Assembly: GCA_023627715.1 (NCBI GenBank)
Contig: JAMAHW010000092.1
Span: forward strand, 1 to 64,000
DNA from: Periconia sp. R9002
Taxonomy: Eukaryota; Ascomycota; Dothideomycetes; Pleosporales; Periconiaceae
DNA: 64,000 nt
Direction: 5' to 3'
Every line of letters begins with the position of its first letter. Position 1 is the stretch's first letter. Shown here piece by piece: positions 1 through 12,837 of this stretch. Both the position numbers and the translations under genes were made by a program. The notes beneath the pieces are model-generated. The model was not told the DNA's origin and ran no database searches. It saw nothing but the letters and a program-made list of their open reading frames with translations.

Positions 1-805
1 TACCACGCACACCTTCACCCTCACGCAGAATCCTCGGCAAATAAACAAACACAAACACTAGGTACACTACACTACACCGACCGACCGAGCGACACGCGTA
101 TTTGTATTTTCTTCCCCCTTTTTTGTATGAACAAATATGAATGTTTCCATCTCACACTTAACATCACTAAAACCGAACCCAAAAAAAACTTTTCAAGAAA
201 ATCGTAAAAAAAAAAAAAAATTAAGACTACGTTCGATACCAACCCCCCCTCCCCCCCCCCACCCCAAGGGCATCGTATAAGATACACAGACTGAAACTAT
301 CGTTAGTCCTAACCCTACCCATCATTGCGACCATTACATCTCCAAATTTATATACAGACCTAAGTAGGTAATGAGTTACATATAACTACACAGTACTTCT
401 TTTTAACAGATGCCAAACTACAAGCTTAAGGGGTACTGGTACAAAACGATGCTCTTATGTAGGTATGTGTATGTACATATATGACTGACTACCTTCGTAC
501 CTAGGTATATATAGGATACTTTAGTAAGTATGTACTTGCATATGTAACTAACATCCATCCATCCATCCCCAGGTTTATACATGTCCATGTATACATATAC
601 ATACGTATGTAAATAAGTACCCGGGTAACTACCTTTGAAGTATGTAGAGATATGCAGATAGATAAAAGGGATAGAACAAAAAAAACACACACATGAGAGA
701 AACAGCATACACACACACACCCATGCATGCATGCTTTAAAATACAGTAGTGAAGTGAGTAGGCATAACACAGCAAAGAAAAGAAACAGAAAAGGAAAACA
801 ACACC
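1..805. other. Intergenic, low-complexity
   Basis: This is the region downstream of the LSD1-type gene. I see poly-A/T and poly-C runs (around 200-260), many short ta/gta-rich stretches and CA-rich tracts near 690-720. I see no convincing coding region or RNA gene. The C/A-rich stretch 800-960 already belongs to the 3' coding end and flank of the neighbouring minus-strand gene. Confidence 0.6.
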
Positions 806-3800
806 TCACACCCTCTTCACCCTCTTCCCATTCCCACTCGCACCAGCACTGCCCTCCACCTCCACCTCCTCCCCATCACCCCCAACCCCAACCCCAACCA
901 CAGCACCTCCCCCTTCACCCACACCAGCACCAACCCCCCTCTCCAAAACGAGCTCCCCCCTTATCCTCTTCGCCTCGCGATCCCACTCCTCAACCCTCTC
1001 CCTAAACCCTTCCGCGCTAACCTTCGCATCCTCCTTCGCCGCCTTCGTCTGATCCAAATACGGCTGCTTGACCTCCGCCCTCTCGGTGCGCCACCTCAAC
1101 CCAATCGCGCTGCGAATCTCCGTCTTCGACGCCTTGGCATTCGCATCCCCCGTCGCGGCGCGCCGCTTCTCGTCGCAGTCGGCCTTGACCGCGTACCAGT
1201 GGTCTTTGGTGTAGAGGAGGAAAGGGTTGACGCCTGTGCGGCCGGGCTTGAGGGGCCGCTCGCCGAGCTGTTTGAAGATTTCGGCGAGGATGGCGGATTC
1301 CTGTTCTTCGCGGTCGCGGGCGGCGGCGCGGGCGGCGCTGTGGTCGGGTGCGAGTTTGCGTTTTGCGTCTGCTAAGGCTGCTGCTGTTGCTGGTGTCGAG
1401 GGTTGGGTGATGGGGTGTTCGAGCTTGATTTTCTTTTCGACGAGGGGGGTCGGGACTTGGATGGGGCCTATCATTGACTCGACTACTTCTGCTGCTGCGC
1501 GTAGGCCGGAGAGATAGGCTCCGTGGACAGTAGCTGGATGTGTGCCGCAGGTTGCTTCGCCTGCAAAATGAACCGGCCCGTGAGGTCTCGCCATGACATC
1601 GTAATCACCTGCTTGTGTTCGCGGTCCTACGTAGGAGTAGCTTCCACGAGCAAACGGGTCTTTGCTCCATCTTGTGACGATTGTCTCCTTGGGTAGTGGA
1701 ACGTGGTTGGGTGCAAACATCCGATCCAAACGATCTGTGACTTCCTTGACTAGCTGATCGTCGGAGGTAACCTCGGCGTAATGTGCTGCCTCTCCCGCCA
1801 TGAGCGCAATTAGAGTCGGTTTGCCACTGGTTACGATGCAATTCCAGAACAGGTAGAAGCGTCCCCTTCGCGAAGAATAGTCTTCTGGATTGAGACTAGC
1901 CTGGTGTTCAGCTTCGTTCAACAAACCAAACATATCGCGGTGTGGTTCCCAGAAAGCTTCTTCATATACGAGAATTACCTGAAATGGAGGGTCAGTAAGA
2001 ATCCGGCAACCAACGTTACTTTCGCACACACCTTATTCAGAAGACCGAATCCCATGCGCTCGATGACGTTTTGCTTCCATTCCGGCAAGGGAGGCTGGAA
2101 ATCGACAGACCCCGACTTCAACACACCGAGTGGCGTGCTCAAGACGATTTCATCGCCCTCGAAGACCTCTCCATTCGTGCATTCGACCTTGACCGCTTTG
2201 CCAATGTCAAGCTCTTCCATGTTGTACTTGACGGTCTTGACAGCGCTATTGAACCGGACATCGAGCTTGGTGGGACACTGCCACAATCCGCGAGGCACCT
2301 GCTGGTATCCGCCAATGATTTCCGTATGTTGACCCTCAAATTCATTACCGATATCTTGATCCCAGCCACTGAGACTGAGCTGATTTACACTGACTGCGTT
2401 CGCGTATTCGAGGTTGGCATGGTGCCAATTGAAGAGGCGCAAGTCGCGAGGTTTGATGTCGAGGATCTTTTGATACTGCCGGATACCTTCGTCCATGATC
2501 TTCCCTAGTGTTGGATATTTTGAAGCTTTTGCGGCGCCGTCAAGATTCAGATTGGAGAGATCGGGAGCTCCGTCTTTCAGTTGCCAACCCATGTCTTGCA
2601 CAGACTTCGTGACTGGAATATCTGCGTTGAAGCCAGCGGTAAGCTGATACGTGCGACCCGCCCGCTTCTCCACTCCAGTTGAAGGCTTTTCTTCAACCGT
2701 CGACGCAGTTGTGGTCGCGTTGGCGGGCAATGGTGTGCTGGATTGTTCCAACTCAGCGATGGTAGCAGCGGCCGTATCACTTGGCTCCCGCCCGAAGATC
2801 ATCAAATTTCTGTCTCCTTCCACCGTCCGGAATATTGCAGGTTTGTTTCGATATACGCTCGCCCGCTCAAGAACGTCATTGTAGAGCTTTTCCACAAGCA
2901 TATCCTGACTCCTCTCGACCACCGTCCCATCGTAGTCGTACAGTATTGTGTTGTCGCGCAGACCATGGTAGGGTATGCCGAGTTGGCCTCGAATAATAGC
3001 ATTCATGGGGTTGCCATGTTCGTAGCCTGTCACAATCTGGGCGCCCATTTCAGCAGTACATAGATAGCCTGGAGGGAGAGTGGACCCTGTTTGGTCGTGA
3101 AACCGATGTGAATATACGCGACCTCCTATGCGAGAACGACCCTCCAGGACAATCACTCGAGGTGGCCGCTCTCCCTTGTCAACCCAGAGGTTGCCAAGCT
3201 GTGCAAATAAGCTCTCGAGATGTCGCGCACATCCAAGGCCGGACATGCCGGCTCCCACGACGATCACAGTACGCCTCGCGCTTCGCTTGACTTTGGTATA
3301 CGGAATCGTAATGGCAACATTTGGAGTTTCCACACACCCAAAATTGATGTAGCCGTTCCGCATCAGCCAGTAGTACGCTACTTTTGCCATATTGAAGTAA
3401 CGTCTGTCGCGCGCACACCCTGCAGCTTCTTCTAGGCTCACATAGACTAGCGGATTCCGCGTCCACAGCCTGAGGATTGCATTTCTGATGTTGAGATAGA
3501 TGGTGACTTGAGCATGGGTTACGTGATGTCGCAAAAGTTTGTACTCATTGGGATGGAGTGCAAATGGGTTCAGCCGTGAGCTTTCGGCGGCCAATATGCA
3601 CTGACGTCCGAATTCTTCCCACGACATTTCGGCGGGGATTGACGAGTTTGCTTTCAACTCGGCGGGTTTGCTCTTAACTGAATTCAACTGCCTTGTTTTG
3701 TGCGAACCATTCTGATCTGGAGTGAGATTTGTCTCAGGCGTCGAGGAGGCTTTCGACGCGCTTTGGAGGCATTGATGATTTGAAGGCGCATGCCGATGGT

Positions 3801-4266
3801 TTGGGATCGGCGTTATATGCGATTTACTATATGATGCACTACCGTTCAAAGATATGCCAGCAGTTTGATCATGATATAGTTGAGGATTTATTGATGATAC
3901 GTCGATGGATTCTGATGTTCGTAGCGGGTGAGGGAGGTACGCGGCAGCGGAGTCCTGCTTGATATTGATACCATTCATATATCCGCTTGAAGTTGAACCA
4001 TCTCGCTCATCGGTTCCACTGATATAGTTTCCGTTAATTTCTGATGCATCGTGGGCGTCTGCGTAGTGCACGGACGACGGAATTGACTCGGTATAGTGTA
4101 AGCTATTAAATCCATCCATGGGGGTAGGAGGAGAAGGTTGTGTCTTGAGATGGACCCCATCTTGGGCCATTGGCATAGATAATAATCCGTCGTGTGAGCC
4201 GTCAAAGAGATATTGGCTCTCATCAAGCCCTTCGGTATCGGCTATCGAATCAAGCGACGAATACAT
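806..4266 (-). CDS. lsd1: LSD1-type lysine-specific histone demethylase (SWIRM, amine oxidase, HMG box)
   Basis: Flavin-dependent nuclear histone lysine demethylase of the LSD1/AOF2 family. Exons are 4266-2032 and 1978-806. The 53-bp intron 1979-2031 has GTGTGT/TTTCAG ends and joins in frame, giving 1135 residues. The start is the ATG at 4266; an upstream in-frame extension looks like leader sequence. Residues 1-230 are disordered. A SWIRM domain lies near 235-312. The Rossmann motif VVGAGMSGLG spans about 336-345. The FAD-binding motif HFAGEAT is near 882-888. A C-terminal HMG-box-like region lies near 994-1080, as in fungal LSD1 proteins. The conserved GFGLLNKV motif contains Lys745, equivalent by family alignment to the catalytic Lys661 of human LSD1; its codon is the last one before the intron. 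The extreme C terminus is Gly/Val/Glu-rich and low complexity. Fungal LSD1 enzymes act in heterochromatin and transcription control; the substrate here is inferred. Confidence 0.93.
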
Positions 4267-5542
4267 GCTGGCTGGAGGTTCGGCATGAAACCTGAGATTG
4301 ATGCTAGTGAATGGTATGTATGTGTGTAAGGTATGGCGAAACCTCAGCACAGCGCGAAGAGCCGCGAATGAATCATCTGGAAAGATGACAAATGTGGTGA
4401 AGAGAGCGGACTAGTAGTATTCGACTGGGGAAATTAGGAAGGGTTTGATTCATTAAAAGGTGGGGGGGGTAAGAAAGGGACTTTTGGGTTGATGGCGGAT
4501 TGCCCCATGAATGCGTCCAGATGTCAGGTTGCACCGTCGGCGCGCCATGCCTCATTCGTCAAGTGCGAAGGAGCCACCCATACCCTTCAACGTCGACGGT
4601 CCACTTCCTCCCCCATCTCCATGTCGCAGAACGCAGTGCCCGTCTTTTACGGCCTTTTGTTTGTATCAAAGGTGATGAAAAACCCAAGCTCTTAGCATGT
4701 ACGAGCTGAGAACGGTGAACACGGTGGGATGTGGAGTCATTCGTCCGATATAACACTATTGTCAGCGACAACGCCTCATCGCTCGGGGACCGCTAAGATT
4801 GTGTATACTGTAAGTAATTCATCCGTATTGGATACACTACAGCTTGGGTGTCCCCACGGGGACTTTGTGAAGTAGACTAACATGTTCAACAGTCGTACAA
4901 CGTGGTATGACTTCAACGTTGTTACATATGTGTCCCGGAACGCCGTCATCTCATTCCTCCATTACCACGATTATACAAGGCAATCCCGGTATAAGTTCTA
5001 AATTTTTGTTTGTAGAATGATCCTTGGGCTGGTGTTTGTATGTGTACACAGCTACAGTACCTATACAGAGGGTGGTACGGCCAGGCGAGGAGAGCCCGCG
5101 CTACCTGGTACTGCTGGCAGGCCATAGGCTTGTTCTACGATTTACTTTTCGTACAAACGTAGAAATTTGACTATACTCTATTCACGGACAAGGGCAGGTC
5201 TAAACTTGTTTTAGATGCTTAATGATTGGACAAATGCCTATGCGATGTGGCATCTTGGCGTAGATGCAGCTATACACCTAAGATTAATATTTAGATGTAG
5301 CACACATACTCACTTGAAACTATGTATTTGCGCTAAACATGCTTGCTTATGAGTCGATTCAAAGAAAAAAGTCGGTTTGTTGTCAACATTCACCTCTGAT
5401 GATTCTCCACACCTCGTAGAGGGATGGGCCCCCAAGCGAGCCCGAGGTCCCAGCTTTCCTCACGTGTACGCCGAAGTTAAAGTTTACCTCCGTGTCCAAA
5501 CCCCAACATCAACCACAACACGGCGCTTTTCGCCAAACTACA
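4267..5542. promoter_or_regulatory. Divergent intergenic region between lsd1 and lcl3
   Basis: This 1.28-kb spacer separates the two divergent start codons and must hold both promoters. I see no coding sequence I would trust in it; the short open frames near 4490-4770 overlap one another and lack family resemblance. A CACGTG hexamer is present at about 5463, just upstream of lcl3. No other element is clear. Confidence 0.45.
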
Positions 5543-6437
5543 ATGCGATGGCCTTGGTCGGGCAATGCCGACGAGGAGCGAAAGGACATCCTCTCGGCAT
5601 GGATACATGACTTCCACGAGACCGACTGGCGTGCGGCGTTTACTGATCCACGCATCCTCGGCCCATCTCTTTTATTGACGGGCACCACCGTTGCAGGGCT
5701 GCGCCTATACAAGTTGTATCTGCGGCGCATACCGAGCGTGAATCACATCAAGCCCGAGTATTTTCGCAAGAGGAGTTTGTTTGGCCAGGTCACGACGGTT
5801 GGGGATGCGGACAACTTCCGCCTGTTTCACACGCCCGGCGGAAGAATAGCAGGATGGGGCTGGTTGCCATGGAAGAAAGTGCCGAGCAAGAGGGATAAGC
5901 TGGCCAACAACACGGTAGGCATTTTCATTCATTGATTGCAAAAGTGTGGTCACCCATCCGCACACTTAACGTACTCACAAGCAACAACAGATACACATAC
6001 GGATCGCCGGTGTCGATGCCCCCGAGCTAGCGCATTGGGGACGAGAAGCACAGCCGTACTCGAAGGAAGCATTTGAGTGGCTCACTGGGTACATTCAGAA
6101 CCGGCGCGTACGAGCGTACATATTCCGACGCGATCAGTACGACCGGGTGGTGGCTCAAATCTACGTTCGGAGATGGCTGGTGCGGAGAGATGTAGGGCTG
6201 GAGATGCTGAGGAATGGACTGGCAACCGTGTACGAGGCCAAGTCTGGATCTGAATTTGGCGACTTTGAGCAGAAATACCGCGATGCAGAGGAGAAGGCGA
6301 AGCAGCAAAAGGTGGGCATGTGGAGCAGCCCGGGACTGTTAGGACGGTTGCGAGGGGCCACAGCGAAAAAGCCCGAGAGCCCGCGCGAATACAAGTTGCG
6401 ACATGCGGCGGCGGATAAACAGAAGAACGGGGGGTAA
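5543..6437 (+). CDS. lcl3: Probable mitochondrial endonuclease Lcl3 (staphylococcal nuclease-like)
   Basis: Membrane-anchored nuclease of the Lcl3 family, assigned to mitochondria in fungi. Exons are 5543-5914 and 5991-6437. Intron 5915-5990 starts GTAGGC and ends AACAG. The product is 272 residues, the usual family length. The start at 5543 begins MRWPWSGN, typical for the family; upstream in-frame codons were not used. A hydrophobic segment at about residues 38-55 ([17 protein letters not shown]) is the predicted membrane anchor. The SNase-like domain follows, with the DxDNFR-type strand, the [15 protein letters not shown] block, and the RDQYDRVVA and GLATVYE blocks. Basic Arg/Lys-rich residues end the protein. 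All expected motifs are intact. Confidence 0.93.
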
Positions 6438-7271
6438 TTAGCAATTGCATTGGCTCTGCATCTACGTTGTTCGATATATGTATAACGGAGTGTATATATG
6501 CATCAATTGATTGTTGTGGTGATGACATGGCGGCCGCAAAAGACGCCAGGGCCAGGGGACGAGAAATAATACCAAGACATGATGGGTAGGAAACTAGATG
6601 ACGCGATCTAGGAAGGGATCGTAGATTTGCAGTTTACAGTCATCAATGGTTGGCATCAAGGAAGGAAAAAAAAATTCTGCCCCAGATTTGTTTGCTCGTG
6701 TGGAGCGCCGGTTATCGGGACATGGGAGCTCCCCGGACAATACATGCTGCATATCTGTATGTACCTGTGTATATAGATCAATGTTCACACCAGGACATCG
6801 ACGAGAAAATGAAGAATTAAATGTATAGCAATGCTAACAATTAGTCTGCTCAAGCTGAAAACACACTGTAAAGTTTGCTGTGGTTAGTAGTACTATAGAG
6901 GCTACTGACCGCCTTTGACTCTCCACCGTCACTGTGCAGCTCCATGGGAGGTAGCTTATCAGCTCCCATCGGGCCGATGGCATCCCGCGATTCATGGAAA
7001 TTTTGAATTTCAACCACAACTTTTGGACCTGACTCCCCGCAGCCTCGAGCCAATTCATTCCTCCTCTCCTCCCAAAAGGCAGTCGTCTCTCCTGCACTGC
7101 ACTGCACTGCTCTGTTGAGCCTGAGCTTCAGCTGCTCCTCAATTGAGCTCATTGTCCCTCTCTAGAGGCTCGCTATTCTGCCCGTCGGCCGCCTTTGTGC
7201 ACCCCTGCACGGCATTGTATTTGTTCAAATATCAGAGCTTCAGAGCTCCAGCTGCTCTCAAAACACCCGCC
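6438..7271. promoter_or_regulatory. Spacer between lcl3 and cpa2
   Basis: This 834-bp region lies between two genes on the plus strand. It should hold the lcl3 3' UTR and the cpa2 promoter and leader. Nothing further is recognised. A pyrimidine-rich stretch and the ccgccATGgct context immediately precede the cpa2 start. Confidence 0.45.
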
Positions 7272-10200
7272 ATGGCTCTCTGTGGGCGTCTGGCACGTCG
7301 CGCACCCGCTCTCACCGGCCAATTCCGCTCCATTGGCCCCTCGCTGGCCTCTCGATCTTTTGTTTCCCGCGCGACTCGTCCTTTGACCGCCCTTAAGGCC
7401 CCAAGTGAGTCACAGCACGCCGCATACAAGCAGCTGCGTGCCTTCACAAAGGTCTCGGCCACATGGAACAAGACCCAAGAAGCTCCTAATGCCCAGGCCT
7501 ACCTCAACAGCGGCGCAATTGCTGGCGCCCGTGATCTCGTCGACGTCAAGAAGGTCTTGGTCATCGGCAGTGGTGGCTTGAGTATCGGTCAAGCCGGCGA
7601 GTTTGATTATTCGGGTATGACTCGACATGGTTCGAAAAACACATGGAATGCTGTAGATTAACATTGATTCAAGGTTCACAAGCACTAAAGGCTCTCAAGG
7701 AGGCTGGCGTCCGCTCTGTCCTCCTCAATCCCAATATTGCGACCATCCAAACATCGCACGTGCTCGCCGATGAAATCTACTACCTGCCCGTCACCCCCGA
7801 ATATGCCGAATATGTCATCCAAAAAGAAAAGCCCGACGGCATCTTCCTCAGTTTCGGTGGTCAAACCGCGCTGAACCTGGGTGTGCAAATGAACAAAAAG
7901 GGCATCTTTGAAAAGTACGGTGTCAAAGTTCTGGGAACCAGCGTCAAGACACTCGAGACCAGCGAGGACCGTGACCTGTTCGCACGTGCTCTAGACGAGA
8001 TTGATATCCCCATTGCCAAATCCATTGCCGTGTCTTCCATCGACGAGGCCCTTGACGCTGCCGAAAAAGTCGGCTACCCCATCATTGTTCGTGCCGCCTA
8101 CGCCCTCGGTGGTCTTGGATCTGGCTTCGCCAACAACGCGGAGGAGCTCCGTGATCTTTCGGCCCGATCCCTCACTCTGTCTCCCCAGATTTTGGTCGAG
8201 AAATCGCTCAAGGGCTGGAAGGAGGCCGAGTATGAGGTGGTTCGCGATGCAAGCGACAACTGCATCACCGTTTGCAACATGGAGAACTTTGACCCTCTTG
8301 GTGTGCACACCGGTGACAGTATCGTGGTTTCTCCCAGTCAAACCTTCAGCGACGAGGAGTACCACATGCTCCGCTCTGCATCCATCAAGATTGTGCGACA
8401 CTTGGGCGTCGTCGGCGAGTGCAATGTCCAGTATGCGCTCCAGCCGGATGGATTGGACTACAGGGTCATTGAAGTGAACGCTCGTCTTTCTCGTTCGTCA
8501 GCGCTGGCTTCCAAGGCCACTGGATACCCCTTGGCATACACCGCTGCGAAGATTGGTCTCGGCCACACTCTCCCAGAACTGCCCAACGCCGTCACCAAGA
8601 CCACCACCGCCAACTTCGAGCCCAGCTTGGACTATGTCGTTACCAAGATGCCTCGCTGGGATTTGAGCAAGTTCCAGAACGTCAAGCGCGACATTGGCAG
8701 CTCCATGAAGTCGGTTGGTGAGGTCATGGCCATCGGACGAACCTTTGAAGAATCCTTCCAAAAGGCGTGCCGACAAGTCGACCCCAAGTTCCTCGGTTTC
8801 CAGGGCGAGAAGTACGGCGAGAGCCTCGACGAGGAACTCAAGAACCCCACCGACCGCCGCTGGCTCGCCGTGGGCCACGCCATGTACGTCGAGCGCTACA
8901 CGGTCGACCAGATCCACGAGCTCACCAAGATCGACAAATGGTTCCTCCACAAGCTCCAGAACATTGTCGACTGCACGTTCGAGCTCGAGGAGATTGGCTC
9001 CCTCTTCGGCCTCAAGAAGGAGGTCATCCTCAAGGCCAAGAAGCTCGGCTTCTCCGACAAGCAGATTGCAAAGGCCGTCAACAGCACTGAAGACGAGGTC
9101 CGCGCCCGCAGGAAGAGCTTCGGCATCCGCCCCTGGGTCAAGAAGATTGATACGTTGGCTGCTGAGTTCCCGGCCAACACGAACTATTTGGTACGTTTTC
9201 AATGTTTTTCATTCGATGTTGCTCCCCTTTTTTTCTTTGCCTGCGTCGATACCCAAGGTGGCAATACTTTGCGATGTTCAATCTATACTTTTCATCCTTC
9301 ATTCCATCATATTTACTAACTAACCTGTTTAGTACACCACATACAATGCATCGTCGCATGATGTTACGTTTGACGACCATGGTATCTTGGTGCTCGGAAG
9401 TGGTGTGTACCGTATTGGAAGCTCGGTCGAGTTCGATTGGTGCGCCGTCAATGCTGCGCTGTCGTTGAACAAGCTTGGAAAGAAGACTGTCATGATTAAT
9501 GTAAGTTCTCGGATTTGTTCGTTTCCATTACTGTCTCAAGACATCCACGCTTTCTACAACGCTTTATCAACTGTTGAAAGCGCGGCGTTTTGGCAGCCCC
9601 CGACACTCGCCAAGCCACCTGCACGTTTTCAGAGTACCACAACACTACAACCCCACTCGAACCTCAAACATTTGTATAGCATGCTAATTTCTTTCTCCAG
9701 TACAACCCAGAGACTTACTCCACGGATTTCGATGTTGCCGACAAATTGTACTTTGATGAGCTTAGCTACGAACGTGTGATGGATATCTACGAACTTGAAA
9801 CCGCCAGTGGTGTAGTTGTTTCTGTCGGAGGCCAACTTCCCCAGAACATTGCTCTCAAGCTTCAAGAGTCTGGAAAGGCCAAGGTTCTCGGTACCGATCC
9901 TGTTGACATTGACAAGGCTGAAGATCGCCATAAATTCTCCTCGATCCTTGACTCCATCGGTGTGGACCAGCCTGCGTGGAAGGAACTCACTTCCTACGAG
10001 GATGCTAAGAAGTTTGCGGAGACTGTCGGCTATCCTGTAAGTATCACCCATCTCCAAACTGTCCATGCTATGAGGTACAATTGGCCTACACATGATGTAG
10101 CGCTTTGGACCTCTGAAAACCCATCGAAATCACCCTTGATGCAACGTACTAACTCTCTTTTCAATTATAGGTGCTTGTCCGTCCCTCTTACGTCCTCTCC

Positions 10201-11376
10201 GGTGCTGCCATGACTGTCATCCGCAGCGAATCTGAACTCCAGGCTAAGCTTACGGCTGCTGCCAACGTCTCCCCCGACCACCCTGTTGTCATTACCCAAT
10301 TTATTGACGGTGCTCAAGAAATCGACTGCGATGCTGTCGCTTCCAACGGCCAGGTTCTTGTCCACGCTGTCAGCGAGCACGTTGAGAATGCCGGTGTGCA
10401 CTCCGGTGATGCTACCCTTGTTCTTCCCTCCGTCCACCTCGACGACAAGATCAAGGCGCGCGTCAAGGAGATCGCGGACAAGGTTGCCAAGGCATGGAAC
10501 ATCACTGGACCCTTCAACATGCAGATCATCAAGGAGGACGTCGAAGGCCAAGAGCCCAACCTCAAGGTCATCGAATGTAACCTTCGTGCTTCCCGTTCGT
10601 TCCCCTTCGTCAGCAAGGTCCTCGGAACCAACTTCATCGATGTTGCTACTAAGGCCCTTGTCGGACGTGACGTCCCTGAGCCCGTTGACCTGATGGCTGT
10701 TGAGCGTGACTACGTCGCGACCAAGGTGCCTCAATTCTCCTGGACCCGTCTGGCCGGTGCCGACCCCTTTTTGGGCGTCGAGATGGCCTCTACCGGTGAA
10801 ATGGCCTGTTTCGGAAAGGATCTCATTGAGGCCTACTGGGCATCAGTACAATCGACCATGAACTTCCGTCTTCCTCTTCCCGGAGAGGGTCTCCTCTTCG
10901 GCGGTGATGTCGAGTCCGGATACCTCGTCCAGGCCGCCAAATACATCCAGCCTTTGGGTTACAAATTCTACGCCGCTAACAAGGACGTCAAGAACCTCCT
11001 CGAGAGCAACGTTGAAGGTGCCTCTGTCGAAGTCATTGAGTTCCCCAAGCAGGACAAGCGCGCGCTCCGTGAAGTGTTCCAGAAGTACGATATCCGCGGT
11101 GTGTTCAACCTGGCCAAGTACCGCGCCAGCTCGTTGGTGGATGAGGACTACGTCATGAGGCGCAATGCCGTCGACTTTGGCGTGCCGCTGTTCATGGAGC
11201 CCAAGGTGAGTTTCCCGCTATTTACCTGTTGCAGTTGAGAATTACGAAGCTAACATTTGTAACTCTAGACCGCCGTCCTCTTTGCCCAATGCATGAGCGA
11301 GAAGCTGCCCAAGAAGGGAGGCATCCCCAGCGAAGTCAGGTCCTGGAGCGACTTCGTCGGCGGCCGACCTTTGTAA
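7272..11376 (+). CDS. cpa2: Carbamoyl-phosphate synthase, arginine-specific, large chain
   Basis: Large (ammonia) subunit of arginine-pathway carbamoyl-phosphate synthase. It makes carbamoyl phosphate from bicarbonate, ATP and ammonia channelled from the small glutaminase subunit. Six exons: 7272-7614, 7674-9190, 9333-9500, 9701-10036, 10171-11205, 11269-11376. All join in frame to give 1168 residues. The first ~70 residues are Arg/Ser/Ala-rich without early acidic residues, consistent with a mitochondrial presequence. The first ATP-grasp half starts at [21 protein letters not shown] (residues 95-115). The second half repeats the pattern at [19 protein letters not shown]. The MGS-like allosteric domain and the usual C terminus ending GGRPL follow. 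No aspartate transcarbamoylase domain follows, so this is the arginine-specific enzyme and not the pyrimidine multienzyme. The ATG at 7272 sits in a good context. Confidence 0.96.
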
Positions 11377-12837
11377 AAGAAAAAACCTGCGAATTCGGAC
11401 ACGAGCTTGATACCGGAGCGAGGCCTGACCATGTAAGAGTCGAAGACGAGTATCGCGGATACGCTGTAATGTTTGTCCTTTCCATACCACGGCGTGCGGG
11501 GGTCGGGGGTCGCCGCGTACCAGGCCGGATACACGATGAAAGGAGCAAGAGAGAAAGAGAAACATGAAAGTAGGGAGTTTCGAAACGTTTGTGTATGTGT
11601 GTATATATAACTCTCCTCCCTTGTCTCGGTTTGACCGGTCGGTGAGGAAGTGAGATGGGATGATGATGGAGGGTGCGGGAAAAGTCCCAATATGTTCTTT
11701 CCTTCTCTCTCTCTTGTACGGATTGGAAGCAAACCTAAAAAAATCGGGCAGGGTGTTTTTTTTTTCTGACGTCTGTTTCTTTTTCGACAAAAATGTTTGA
11801 TTTTCTTAGGATGGATGGATTTACTACCTCTTTTTTTGCGCAGGGCTCTTAGCGATATTGTTACTACTACTACTACTTAACTACTGAAACCAAATTTCTC
11901 TCTCTCTCTCTCTCTCTATTTTCTTTCTCTTCCCCTGCACACATCGATTAGATAGAATCCCCTTGTAAACCTTCATCCGTTACACCCATCCACCCGACAC
12001 ACGTACACGCACACTCCTCACACATATACCAAACCTCACTCTACAAATCCCATAACCCCCCACAACCTCTTAGAAACTCGTCCACACACACCCTACTACA
12101 CCCACCCACAACACCCATCCCACCTCACCCAGCCCTTCCTTCCACAATACAAATACCCTAAGTACCCCATCACACACACATCCTAAAACGCTTCCTACAC
12201 GTTACACAGTATCTCAATACATAACAAACGAAACGAACGAAGGATTTTAATACCGTACCTAGAGTTTGATAACACTGTATTCCTACTATATATATATATA
12301 TACGTACACGCAAACGTATACGTATATACAATACAATTAATATATCACACACCCCTACATCACCTCGATTTCCTTCATCGCGATCGTAACACCCTACGCC
12401 CCCCCCCCCCCCTCCGCGTGTTACATCAAGAACAAAGTCCGATAGATAAGCCATTTCGGACAGGATCTAGCCCCATTGGAATTTTTAATCTAGATATATC
12501 CTATTCTTATCCCTACCCCCCAATCTTTCCAATCAAAAAGACCCCATCTTCCCTTGTACCAATTCCAATTTTCTAAATTCCAATTTTTCTATCTTCCGTC
12601 GATTCTATCCAAAAAGTCATCTCGAACTCAACATCACAGAAAATGGCGGGGGGGGCCGCCCCCGCGGCGGGGGGGGCGCNNNNNNNNNNTTTTCCGGCTT
12701 TTTATTACAAAAATTAAAATCCAAAAAAAAAAAAAAAAAAAAAACCCCCCCCCCCCCCCCCCCCCGAGTTATCCTCATCGCCATGTTTCATAACCCATCT
12801 AAACAAAACGCATAAACATCATACCCCAACTTCTCAT
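11377..12837. other. Intergenic, G-poor, convergent gene ends
   Basis: This region holds the 3' flanks of two convergent genes (cpa2 and the AMP deaminase gene). The plus strand is strikingly poor in G from about 11960 to 12170 and again from 12480 to 12640. It also holds a (TC)n run near 11896-11918, a (TA)n run near 12290-12302 and the assembly gap. I see no gene. Confidence 0.6.
12680..12689. other. Assembly gap (10 N)
   Basis: Ten N bases are flanked on the left by a GC-only stretch (from about 12648) and on the right by an A run (about 12723-12744) followed directly by a C run (about 12745-12765). The flanks look like low-quality homopolymer sequence, so the true distance and content here are unknown. 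Confidence 0.95.

Noticed and set aside
300..320. CCTAACCCTACCC-like motif suggesting telomere repeat
   Set aside because: Only a single imperfect unit; no tandem TTAGGG array is present.
8498..9202. 234-residue minus-strand frame inside cpa2
   Set aside because: Antisense shadow of the highly biased cpa2 codons (Leu/Val/Gly-rich), no family resemblance.
12554..12793. Open frame across the N gap
   Set aside because: It crosses unknown bases and homopolymers; not interpretable.
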